From Flavobacteriaceae bacterium (lineage in GTDB: Bacteria; Bacteroidota; Bacteroidia; Flavobacteriales; Flavobacteriaceae): DNA of 40,844 nucleotides. This document shows, one piece after another, positions 8,030-16,776 of this stretch. Position 1 is the first letter of the stretch; every line of letters starts with the position of its first letter. The DNA is taken from positions 1-40,844 of the forward strand of contig JAGSHF010000005.1 in the NCBI GenBank assembly GCA_023954685.1. Reading direction: 5' to 3'. The position numbers were made by a program, and so were the translations under genes. Below the pieces are notes generated by a model, which was not told the origin of the DNA, did no database searches, and worked only from the letters and a program-made list of their open reading frames with translations.

Positions 8030-10756
8030 TCAAACTAATTCTCGCTTATATTTTCCTTTGCTCTTTCTAATCCGGACTGCAACCACTTTGTATTCAGGGC
8101 ACATGGCTTCTGAATCGTGCACGTCTCCAGTAATGTTATTAATCATAATATCAGGAAAATGAAAGGTTGTACTTAAAACACCTGGTTTCACTTGATCAGT
8201 AATTCGAGCCTTAACATCAACTTTTCCGCGGGGTGATTCTAAACAAACAAAATCACCATCATTAATTAAATGACTTTTGGCATCATCTGGATGAATCATT
8301 AAATAGTCATCTTGAAGTATTTTTTCGTTGGCCGTTCTGCGCGTCATTGCACCACAATTGTAATGCTCTAATTCGCGATTGGTCGTTAAAATATAAGGGA
8401 AATCTTTTGCGTGTTCCTTCAATTCCATAGTTTCTTCCCAAGCATTGAACTCAAACTTGCCAAGACCACGTTTAAAATCTACAGTGTGTAATATCTGCGT
8501 ATCGGTGCCATCTGGTGCAACTGGCCATTGCAAGCCATTTATTCCTAATCTGTCCCATTTAATACCAGCAAAGAAGGGTACAATTTGAGAGATTTCTTCT
8601 AGCATACCATCTGGTGTATAGTCTGGTTGTGGATACCCCATTCGGTTCATAATATCTACAATAATTTGCCCATCTGGTTTACAACCTTCGATGGGTTCTA
8701 CCACTTGCCTAACGGCTTGAACACGACGCTCACCATTTGTAAAGGTTCCTGATTTCTCAAGAAATGAAGCGCCTGGTAAAATCACATCAGCATATTTTGC
8801 TGTTTCCGTCATAAATAGCTCCTGAACAATAACTAAATCTGTAGCTTCTAAGGCTTTAATTACTTTTTGAGTATTAGGATCTGTTTGAACCACATCCTCA
8901 CCAATAATCCAAATGGATTTAAGTTTACCGTCTAAAGCAGCATCAAACATTTCAGGAATTTTCCACCCGATATTTTTAGGAACTTCGACACCGTAAAATT
9001 CATTATATTTTTTGTTAACATCATCTTTAGTGATGTCCAAATAGCCAGCACCTTGATGTGGTTGTACACCCATATCGGCGGAGCCTTGTACGTTGTTCTG
9101 ACCTCGTAACGGATTCACACCTACACCGCGTCTTCCAATGTTTCCTGTCATTAATGCTAAATCGGCGATTTGCATTACCGTAAATGTACCTTGAGAATGC
9201 TCTGTAACACCTAATCCGTGAAATGACATGGCATTTGGTGCAGAAGCGTAGGCCAAAGCAGCTGCACGAACTTCTTCGCGGGTGACACCTGAAACTTGTT
9301 CGATTTGATCTAAGTCAATGGCAAATAATTCAGTTTTAAAATCTTCAAACCCTTCAGTTCTACTTTCAATAAAGGCGGTGTCTACTAGATTTTCTTTGAT
9401 AATATAATACATCATCATATTTAAAACCGCAACGTTAGTTCCCGGTCTTAGAGCAATATGATGATCGGCATATCTTGCTATTTCTGTCCTTCTAGGATCG
9501 ATGACGATGGTAATATTATCCGATTTCATTGCGAATTGTTTCAACTTTGCTCCTGTTACAGGGTGTGCATCTGTTGGGTTAGCTCCAATAACCATAATGC
9601 AATTGGTATCTTTTAAATCGTCAATAGAATTTGTTGCTGCTCCAGTACCATATGTACGTTGCATGCCTAAGGCTGTTGGCGAATGACATACCCGGGCACA
9701 GCCATCAATATTATTCGTATTTAAGACCGCTCGGTAGAATTTCTGCATTAAATAATTCTCCTCATTTGTACATCGAGAAGATGAAATTCCAGCCATGGAA
9801 TCAGGGCCAAATTCAGTTTTAAATCCTGTTAATTTATTAGCAATAAATTCGTAAACTTCATCCCAACTTACTTTTTCAAATTCACCATTTCGTTTAATCA
9901 TTGGTGAATCTAATCGTTCTGGATGATCATAAAACTTAAAGGCATAGCGCCCTTTAAGGCATGTATGTCCTTGATTTACTTCAGCATCATAAGGGGCTTG
10001 AATACTCAATATTTCCCCATTACTAGTTGAAACTTCTAGGTTACAGCCAACACCGCAATAGGTACATATGGTTCTGGTAGTATCTGTGGCTTGAATGGCT
10101 TTAGATTGAAAGACATCAGAAATTGCCGAGGTAGGGCAAGCTTGTGAGCAAGCACCGCAACTCACACAATCCGAATCCATGAATGATTCGTCAAAACCTT
10201 TTATTATTTTTGAATCAAAGCCACGCCCTGACATGCTTAACACAAATTCACCTTGAACTTCATCACAAGCCCGAACACATCGGTAGCAATTGATACATTT
10301 TGACAAATCTGAGGTCATATATGGATGACTCAAATCTTTCATTTGGTATAAATGGTTGTCACCTTCTGGGTATCTTACTTCTCTAATTCCTACTTGCGCT
10401 GCAACAGTTTGCAGCTCACAATTACCACTAACTTCACAGGTCAAGCAATCTAATGGATGGTCCGTTAAAACCAATTCTAATATGTTTTTCCGTAGCGCTT
10501 TAACGGATTCCGTACTTGTGTAAATATGTTGACCGGCACCTACTGGTGAATGACAAGAAGCCATAGTTTTTACTGGACCGTTTGCTTCTAAAGCAACTTC
10601 AACACTACACACACGGCAGGATCCAAAAGGATCAAGATTTGGTGCGTCACATAAGGTTGGCACCAATTGTTTGTCTTTATAACGGCGAATAAACGAAAGC
10701 ATGGTTTCGCCTTCAACGATTTCAAATTCCTGATTGTCTATATAGGCTGTTTTCAT
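8030..10756 (-). CDS. Formate dehydrogenase alpha subunit (NuoG-like N-terminus plus molybdopterin domain; NAD-type FdsA/FdhA-like)
   Basis: N-terminal 2Fe-2S (DPFGSCRVCSVEV), NuoG-type His/Cys cluster (DHPLDCLTCEVSGNCELQ), two 4Fe-4S motifs (CINCYRCVRACDE, CVSCGACSQACP), CTYCGVGCNLEV, and active-site region ARVCHSPT with Cys rather than Sec. Confidence 0.93.
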   Translation of the reverse strand: MKTAYIDNQEFEIVEGETMLSFIRRYKDKQLVPTLCDAPNLDPFGSCRVCSVEVALEANGPVKTMASCHSPVGAGQHIYTSTESVKALRKNILELVLTDHPLDCLTCEVSGNCELQTVAAQVGIREVRYPEGDNHLYQMKDLSHPYMTSDLSKCINCYRCVRACDEVQGEFVLSMSGRGFDSKIIKGFDESFMDSDCVSCGACSQACPTSAISDVFQSKAIQATDTTRTICTYCGVGCNLEVSTSNGEILSIQAPYDAEVNQGHTCLKGRYAFKFYDHPERLDSPMIKRNGEFEKVSWDEVYEFIANKLTGFKTEFGPDSMAGISSSRCTNEENYLMQKFYRAVLNTNNIDGCARVCHSPTALGMQRTYGTGAATNSIDDLKDTNCIMVIGANPTDAHPVTGAKLKQFAMKSDNITIVIDPRRTEIARYADHHIALRPGTNVAVLNMMMYYIIKENLVDTAFIESRTEGFEDFKTELFAIDLDQIEQVSGVTREEVRAAALAYASAPNAMSFHGLGVTEHSQGTFTVMQIADLALMTGNIGRRGVGVNPLRGQNNVQGSADMGVQPHQGAGYLDITKDDVNKKYNEFYGVEVPKNIGWKIPEMFDAALDGKLKSIWIIGEDVVQTDPNTQKVIKALEATDLVIVQELFMTETAKYADVILPGASFLEKSGTFTNGERRVQAVRQVVEPIEGCKPDGQIIVDIMNRMGYPQPDYTPDGMLEEISQIVPFFAGIKWDRLGINGLQWPVAPDGTDTQILHTVDFKRGLGKFEFNAWEETMELKEHAKDFPYILTTNRELEHYNCGAMTRRTANEKILQDDYLMIHPDDAKSHLINDGDFVCLESPRGKVDVKARITDQVKPGVLSTTFHFPDIMINNITGDVHDSEAMCPEYKVVAVRIRKSKGKYKRELV

Positions 10757-10839
10757 AAACGGTTTCTTATTTCTGGTTCACAATTTCTAATTCGTGGTTC
10801 CTAATCTCTAATTATTGACTAGGAATGAAAAACTCCAAA

Positions 10840-11250
10840 TTAGGAATAGTTTTCATCTGGTTCTTTAAACTTATTTCCTCTGTACTGTGCTTGTTGGAGG
10901 TATTTAATGAATCCCCCTATTTGCTTCCCAATTGTATCTGCTAATTCATATTTTTTTTCAAATTCTTCTTTTGAAATATAATTAAAATCTAAAGCTCGAT
11001 AGAGTTGTGATTTAGTTTCTGATAACGATCCTTTCGATATTGTTAAAAAATGAATAAACTCTTTATTCCCATCTCTATCAAAACCTTCAGCTATATTATC
11101 CATTACGGAACTTGATGATCTTAGAATTTGATCCTTTAAAGTAAAATCTTTTGAAAAAGGAGGATTGGAAGTCGATTCGTGAATACTTTTAACAAGTTTC
11201 CTTGATTCTCTCCAAACTTCCAAATCTTCAAATCGTTTTACTGTTCCCAT
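10840..11250 (-). CDS. Four-helix-bundle protein (S23 / 23S rRNA intervening-sequence protein family)
   Basis: FEDLEVWRESRKLVKSIHE, DQILRSSSSVMDNIAEGFDRDGNKEFIHFLTISKGSLSETKSQLYRALD are characteristic of this family. Confidence 0.92.
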   Translation of the reverse strand: MGTVKRFEDLEVWRESRKLVKSIHESTSNPPFSKDFTLKDQILRSSSSVMDNIAEGFDRDGNKEFIHFLTISKGSLSETKSQLYRALDFNYISKEEFEKKYELADTIGKQIGGFIKYLQQAQYRGNKFKEPDENYS

Positions 11251-11273
11251 AATTAGAAATTAAAAATTAGAAA

Positions 11274-12926
11274 TCAACTAAAATATTGTCTTAACTCTTC
11301 ATCAAAATATTGTAATGCATTACGGACCGGTAATGGAATTCCACCACCATGAGCACAAAGAGAACCTTGTTCTAATGTCGTCAATAAATCGGTGAATAGT
11401 TTTTTGTCAATTTTATAATCTGTAGTTAATGCTTTTTGAGCAAGTTCCTGTCCGCGCTTAGTTCCTAATCTACAAGGGAAACATTTCCCGCAACTTTCAT
11501 AAGATGCAAAATCGAAAAGGTGTTCAATAAAATTCATGATAGGATAATTTGAAGGCACCGAAACAACCGATGCATGTCCGAGTAAAAATCCTTCCTGTGA
11601 AAAGGATTCAAAATCAAGCGTTAAATCTTTAATTTTTGAAACGGGTACTAATCCTCCCAATGGACCTCCAATTTGAATCGCTTTTACTTCAGATTTAAAT
11701 CCGCCTCCTAAATCATAAATAACTTCGGATAGCGGTGTTCCCATTTGTACTTCGTACATGCCTGGATTATTAAAAAAGCTATCTAAAGAAACCAATTTAG
11801 TACCAGAAGATCTTTCAGTTCCTATGGACTTCCAATGGGCCCCACCATGTTTCATGATGTGATGCATATTAGCAAGGGTTTCCACATTGTTTACAATAGT
11901 AGGTTTATTGAATAACCCTTTTTGCGCCGGAAATGGTGGGCGTACTCTAACTTCTGGGCGTTGGCCTTCAATTGAATTGATCAAAGCCGTTTCTTCTCCA
12001 CAAATATAAGAACCTTGGGCTTGAATGATTTTAAATTCAAAATCGAATCCGCTATCATTGATGTTTTTTCCAGTGTATCCTTGAGCTTTTATGTCATCTA
12101 TTGCTTTTTGAACAATGGTAACGGCTTCTGGATATTCTGCTCTTATATAAATAATACCATAACTTGCTCCTGTAACATAACCAGAGATTAGCATTCCAAA
12201 TAATACGGAATGCGGTTGGTGTTCCAATAAATATCTGTCAGAATACGCTCCTGGATCACCTTCATCTGCATTGCAAATAATGAACTTTATATCACTTTTT
12301 TCTTTTCGGCAAAATTCTAATTTTAAGCCTTTTGGGAAACCTGCACCACCACGTCCTCTGACGTTTGAAGTTTTAATTTCTAATAAAACATCTAAAGAAT
12401 CCTTTTTTAGTACTTCTAAAAAAGGATGGTAATAGTCTTTAATGGTACTAAAAGGTTTGGTTAAAATAGGGTCGCAATTGGCTTTTACTTGGTAATTATC
12501 TTTATTTAATTCTGTTTCAGAATTGAGAATATTATCTAACTTATCGATGGCGTCCCCTGAATAGTTTTTTCCATTGTAATGAAATGCAGCGTTTTCGTGA
12601 CAACGTCCTAAACAGGTCATATGTCCAATTTCATCAGCATCAAATTTTGTTTGAAGCGATTCAATTACTTGTTCTTGTGTCCCAGCACAAACACAAGCAG
12701 TTCCGTTACATACGTAGGCCTTTTTACCTTTGTTTTCTGGCTTTAAAAAATCGTAAAAACTTGCTGTTCCAAAAGCATTTGCTTTTCCTACTAAAAATTC
12801 TTCGGCGAGTTTGGCCATTGCATCTTCACTAGGTGCACCATCAGGTTTTGCAAGCTTTCCCATTTTATCAAAAAAGCTTTCTTCAACACCTTTTCTTCCT
12901 AATAATTCACTTAAATTATTTGACAT
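11274..12926 (-). CDS. Fused NuoE-NuoF-type formate dehydrogenase beta subunit (FdsG-FdsB-like diaphorase)
   Basis: N-terminal thioredoxin-like 2Fe-2S region (CNGTACVCAG, CLGRCHENA); then NuoF motifs GRGGAGFPKGLKLEF, NADEGDPGAYSDRYLLEHQPH, GSYICGEETALINSIEGQRPEVRVRPPFPA, ESCGKCFPCRLGTKRG. Confidence 0.93.
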   Translation of the reverse strand: MSNNLSELLGRKGVEESFFDKMGKLAKPDGAPSEDAMAKLAEEFLVGKANAFGTASFYDFLKPENKGKKAYVCNGTACVCAGTQEQVIESLQTKFDADEIGHMTCLGRCHENAAFHYNGKNYSGDAIDKLDNILNSETELNKDNYQVKANCDPILTKPFSTIKDYYHPFLEVLKKDSLDVLLEIKTSNVRGRGGAGFPKGLKLEFCRKEKSDIKFIICNADEGDPGAYSDRYLLEHQPHSVLFGMLISGYVTGASYGIIYIRAEYPEAVTIVQKAIDDIKAQGYTGKNINDSGFDFEFKIIQAQGSYICGEETALINSIEGQRPEVRVRPPFPAQKGLFNKPTIVNNVETLANMHHIMKHGGAHWKSIGTERSSGTKLVSLDSFFNNPGMYEVQMGTPLSEVIYDLGGGFKSEVKAIQIGGPLGGLVPVSKIKDLTLDFESFSQEGFLLGHASVVSVPSNYPIMNFIEHLFDFASYESCGKCFPCRLGTKRGQELAQKALTTDYKIDKKLFTDLLTTLEQGSLCAHGGGIPLPVRNALQYFDEELRQYFS

Positions 12927-12932
12927 ATATTT

Positions 12933-13757
12933 TTAACTTGCTTTAGTGTTTTGTGTATTATTTTTTGTGCGTTCAGGGTGCGAATAACAAGTTGCACGTT
13001 CGCCTCTGCAAAACGCAAACAATGTGATTCCTAGTTCTTTAGCATAATCTACAGCTAATGAAGATGGCGCTGATACCGCAGCCAAAAAAGGTATTCTTGC
13101 TTTGAAACATTTTATGATGATTTCATAAGAAATGCGTCCACTTACCGTCATGATTTTTCCGGCCTTGAATTGATTGTTATTGATAAGATCACCAATAACT
13201 TTATCTACTGCATTGTGACGTCCTATATCTTCCATAGCAGATAGTAATTCGCCATTAATTGTAAATGCAGCTGCGGCATGTGTGCCGCCAGATTTGTTAA
13301 AAGAATGTTGACGAATTTTCATTTTATCAAACAATTTATGAATGATATTAATATCTATTTTTTTATCATCATCAATAGTTTTTCCAATAAATGATAAATC
13401 GCTAAGTTCTGTCTTGCCGCAGATACCACATGACGATACCGATAATAAACTGCGGCTATTGGAGTACCCATCACCTAGTTTATCTTCTGGGATATTAAGA
13501 TTAACAATGGTAACAATGCCATTGTCATTTTCCTTTTTTAAAATTAACTCCGGATTAAAATGGATGCTATTTATCAAATCTTCAGAATGTAGCAAGCCTC
13601 TAACCAAACTGGTGTCATCACCAGGGGTTCGCATTGAAACTGTAAAGGGCTTATCGTTGATGTTTATCTGCAAAGCTTCTTCAATAGTTAAAGCATCTAG
13701 AGTTTTAACTTCAGATAATTTGTCAAATTTTTTGCCTTCGTAGTTACGGGTTGCCAT
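12933..13757 (-). CDS. fdhD: Formate dehydrogenase accessory sulfurtransferase FdhD
   Basis: VRGLLHSEDLI, SSCGICGK CxxC motif, SGGTHAAA, MEDIGRHNAVDKVIG, TVSGRISYEIIIKCFKARIPFLAAVSAPSSLAVDYAKELGITLFAFCRGE. Confidence 0.95.
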   Translation of the reverse strand: MATRNYEGKKFDKLSEVKTLDALTIEEALQININDKPFTVSMRTPGDDTSLVRGLLHSEDLINSIHFNPELILKKENDNGIVTIVNLNIPEDKLGDGYSNSRSLLSVSSCGICGKTELSDLSFIGKTIDDDKKIDINIIHKLFDKMKIRQHSFNKSGGTHAAAAFTINGELLSAMEDIGRHNAVDKVIGDLINNNQFKAGKIMTVSGRISYEIIIKCFKARIPFLAAVSAPSSLAVDYAKELGITLFAFCRGERATCYSHPERTKNNTQNTKAS

Positions 13758-13863
13758 TTCTTATTATAAGTCGTTCACATTTCATTTAATCACTTGCTCA
13801 ATTTACATAAAGTTGAGCGAATTTGCCATATTTATTTTGATATGGAATGTTAAAATGAAGGAA

Positions 13864-14667
13864 TTACTCATCCAATAGTTGAAGCGTTACTAGATAGGCA
13901 CAATGATCTGAAGCGATTTCATCACATATAGTTTCTTTTTTTAGCACTTTCCATCTATGTTTAGGGTAGAATAATACATAGTCGATTTTTTGTGTTGGAT
14001 TTTCTGAAGAATAGGTGGGTTGTACACGGTTTATATCATATGATGCCGTCCAGAAGCTTTCCAAAATATTCATAGTATTGCTGTTGGGTTCGGCGTTTAG
14101 ATCACCAGCTAAAATGGTTGGGTATTTGTTTTTTGAAAACACCTCATTAATTGCTTTTGCTTGCATCACTTTATTGGTGTCTAACTTTAAATGATCAAGA
14201 TGTGTACCTATAAATGAAACGGTGTCTTTTGAAGGTAAAACAGTCGTGATTTCTAATGCCGCTCTAGGTTCGTCATCAGGGAGATGAGGTAAAGCAATAT
14301 TTCTGGTTTGTAAAAAGGTATGTTTTGAAAGTACGCCTTCTCCATATTCACCACCGTCATAATGCATGGCTCTTGCATATATTGGAGCTAACTTTGTGCG
14401 CCACCCTAATTCGGTTACCAAATCATATTTTTTAGCGCGATTTGTTTTAAAATCAACTTCCTGCAGTGCTACAAAATCGGCATTTGCGTCATTAATGACT
14501 TTGGCAATAACATCCAGATCAAAATCACCTTTCATCGTTTTTCCATGAAGAATATTGAAAGATAGGATTTTTACAATTTTAGACGAATCTATTTGAGTTT
14601 GAGACCAGCAGTTTTGCCCATATAGAAAAGCACAGGTAATAAAAATAAAAATGAATTTATTCATCAC
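13864..14667 (-). CDS. Secreted endonuclease/exonuclease/phosphatase family protein
   Basis: ILSFNILHGKTMKGDFDLD, DFVALQEVDFKTNRA, TILAGDLNAEPNS, KIDYVLFYP, ASDHCAYLV; N-terminal signal-like hydrophobic segment. Confidence 0.9.
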   Translation of the reverse strand: MMNKFIFIFITCAFLYGQNCWSQTQIDSSKIVKILSFNILHGKTMKGDFDLDVIAKVINDANADFVALQEVDFKTNRAKKYDLVTELGWRTKLAPIYARAMHYDGGEYGEGVLSKHTFLQTRNIALPHLPDDEPRAALEITTVLPSKDTVSFIGTHLDHLKLDTNKVMQAKAINEVFSKNKYPTILAGDLNAEPNSNTMNILESFWTASYDINRVQPTYSSENPTQKIDYVLFYPKHRWKVLKKETICDEIASDHCAYLVTLQLLDE

Positions 14668-16183
14668 CTAACTGTTTGAATTTGAACTTTTCATTTTCAG
14701 CAGGTTCATGTTCTTGTGTCATGATCTCTTTTATTTTATTAATAATATCAGGATGTTGTGAGGCTATATTATTTTGTTCTAGTGTATCAATCACAATATT
14801 ATACAATTCAATATCTAGATTGCCCTCAAAAATATTTTTTCTGATGCCTTTCCATTTACCTAGTCTAACTGCTTGCTGGCCTTTATAACTTGGAAATTCC
14901 CAATATAAAAAATCATGAGATTGCTGCTCATTTCCAAGTAATTCGGCTTTGAAACTTTTTCCATCAATATTTTGAGGCGGTTCAATGCCTGCAATGTCAC
15001 AAAGTGTTGGCATCATATCATAAAATGCTGAGATGTGATTACTCGTTGAACCCGCTTTAATTTTATTAGGCCAACTCGCAATCAATGGCACTCTAATGCC
15101 TCCTTCATAAGTATAACCTTTTGTTCTTCCATAGCCATTAGCAAAGGGTTTTGAGCTTTCAAAAAAATCAAAATCAACACCTCCAGTATATGTTGGGCCA
15201 TTATCACTGGATAGAATAATAATAGTGTTATTATAAATGCCGAGCGCTTTTAATTTTTCAATAAGTTCGCCTAGTTGATGGTCTAAATACCCTATCATGG
15301 CGGCATAAGTCGCTCTGGGATATCTGTTTGGGAAATATCCCTTGTCTCCAATATAGGGGTCTTCGTCTCCTAATAATTCTCTGTATTTATCTACAAATTC
15401 TTTTGGGGCCTGCAATGGTAAATGCGGCAGTGGAGAGGCGTAGTACATGAAAAAAGAATTGTCTTTGTTTTTTGTCATGAATTCAAGTGCTTTTTCATGA
15501 ATGCGTTCCGGGGCATAATCATTTTGATTATACTTTACATAACTTATCGCATCATACGGATCTGCGAGGGCGTCTAATCTTGTTCTGGGAGCAACCAATT
15601 CATTATCAAGTAGGTCCTTTTTAGTGTTTTCCCATAAATGAGGCGGGTATAAATTGTGTGCTTGGCGTTGGCAATTATAACCATAAAAATAGTCGAATCC
15701 TTGAAGGTTAGGAACCCCTTCACTTTGTGGAGCGCCTAAACCCCATTTTCCAAATAATCCAGTTTGATAACCAGCTTTTTGGAGTTGGTGACCAATGGTT
15801 ACAGTATTATCAGGAATTGGCCTTTGTCCTTCAAACCGAGGGTCTTGTGATGCCAGTTCATAGTCCCAAACATCACCACGTTCTGCCCATTCATCATTGC
15901 CTCTAATATAGGCGTGTCCAGCATGCTTGCCGGTTAAGAACATATAACGTGCAGGAGCGCAAACTGGGGCGCCAGAATAATGTTGGGTAAACATCATGCC
16001 GCTTTTTGCTAACGCATCCATATTGGGTGTTTGTATTTTTTGTTGGCCATAAACACCAATTTCTCCATAGCCTAAATCATCGGCTAAAAAATAAATGATA
16101 TTTGGTTGTTTATTATTCTCTTTTGAATTTTTACAGCTACAAATAAGCATTGCAATAAGAAAAATTGAACATAAATATTTCAT
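14657..16183 (-). CDS. Sulfatase (arylsulfatase family), putative lipoprotein
   Basis: PNIIYFLADDLGYGEIGVYG, formylglycine-type motif CAPARYMFLTGK, IILSSDNGPTYTGG; lipobox-like ICSC near the N-terminus. Confidence 0.93.
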   Translation of the reverse strand: MKYLCSIFLIAMLICSCKNSKENNKQPNIIYFLADDLGYGEIGVYGQQKIQTPNMDALAKSGMMFTQHYSGAPVCAPARYMFLTGKHAGHAYIRGNDEWAERGDVWDYELASQDPRFEGQRPIPDNTVTIGHQLQKAGYQTGLFGKWGLGAPQSEGVPNLQGFDYFYGYNCQRQAHNLYPPHLWENTKKDLLDNELVAPRTRLDALADPYDAISYVKYNQNDYAPERIHEKALEFMTKNKDNSFFMYYASPLPHLPLQAPKEFVDKYRELLGDEDPYIGDKGYFPNRYPRATYAAMIGYLDHQLGELIEKLKALGIYNNTIIILSSDNGPTYTGGVDFDFFESSKPFANGYGRTKGYTYEGGIRVPLIASWPNKIKAGSTSNHISAFYDMMPTLCDIAGIEPPQNIDGKSFKAELLGNEQQSHDFLYWEFPSYKGQQAVRLGKWKGIRKNIFEGNLDIELYNIVIDTLEQNNIASQHPDIINKIKEIMTQEHEPAENEKFKFKQLGDE

Positions 16184-16288
16184 AAAAATTATGGGTGGTT
16201 TGTGTCTCTCGAAGATACAAATTTGATTTCACAATTTGTTTTGCACAAAGTTATGTACAATTTGAAATTATTTTATTTTTGTAATTCT

Positions 16289-16747
16289 ATGATTGATAAT
16301 TTTGAAAATGAATACTTTGGAATAGGCATTCAAAACGGGAAAACTCCAGAAAATCTTGGCGTACTTTGGCGCTCTGCTCAAAATTTAGGAGCAAGTTTTA
16401 TTTTTACAATTGGGAATAGGTATGCTAAACAAGCCTGTGATACTCATAATGCCGTAAAGGCCATGCCTTATTTTCATTATGAGAATTTTGATGAGTTTTA
16501 TAAGCATTTACCAAAAGGAGCCCGATTGGTAGGTGTAGAATTAACCAATGGCGCCGCTGATTTAGAAACTTTTAAGCATCCAAGACGCTGTGTTTATTTG
16601 TTAGGTGCTGAAGATCATGGACTCTCTAAAAAAGCTATTGAAAAATCACATCACTTGGTCAAGTTTAAATCTGAATTGAGTTTAAATGTTTCTGTAGCGG
16701 GAAGCATTGTGATGTATGACCGTGGTTTAAAAAAACCTAGAATCTAA
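16289..16747 (+). CDS. TrmH/SpoU family RNA methyltransferase (start revised from 16202 to 16289)
   Basis: NLGVLWRSAQNLGASFIFTIGNRY, YLLGAEDHGLSKKAIEKSHHLVKF, LNVSVAGSIVMYDRG. The upstream 29 codons of the supplied ORF look non-homologous and overlap a promoter-like box. Confidence 0.87.
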   Translation: MIDNFENEYFGIGIQNGKTPENLGVLWRSAQNLGASFIFTIGNRYAKQACDTHNAVKAMPYFHYENFDEFYKHLPKGARLVGVELTNGAADLETFKHPRRCVYLLGAEDHGLSKKAIEKSHHLVKFKSELSLNVSVAGSIVMYDRGLKKPRI

Positions 16748-16776
16748 TCTAGCTTTTTAACTTGTAGGCCTATGAA

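Noticed and set aside
9640-9720. Possible selenocysteine site in the formate dehydrogenase
   Set aside because: The active-site motif reads ARVCHSPT with an ordinary Cys codon; no in-frame TGA interrupts the ORF.
10840-11250. Four-helix-bundle gene as an rRNA intervening sequence
   Set aside because: No rRNA sequence is present here; the gene sits in a protein-coding operon, so it is not an IVS in this context.
13342-13743. 133-aa + strand ORF
   Set aside because: Antisense to the strongly supported fdhD; no recognisable motif.
16732-16765. CTAGA-N6-TCTAG with flanking A and T runs between trmH and the amidohydrolase gene
   Set aside because: The stem is only 5 bp; a bidirectional terminator is possible but insufficiently supported.
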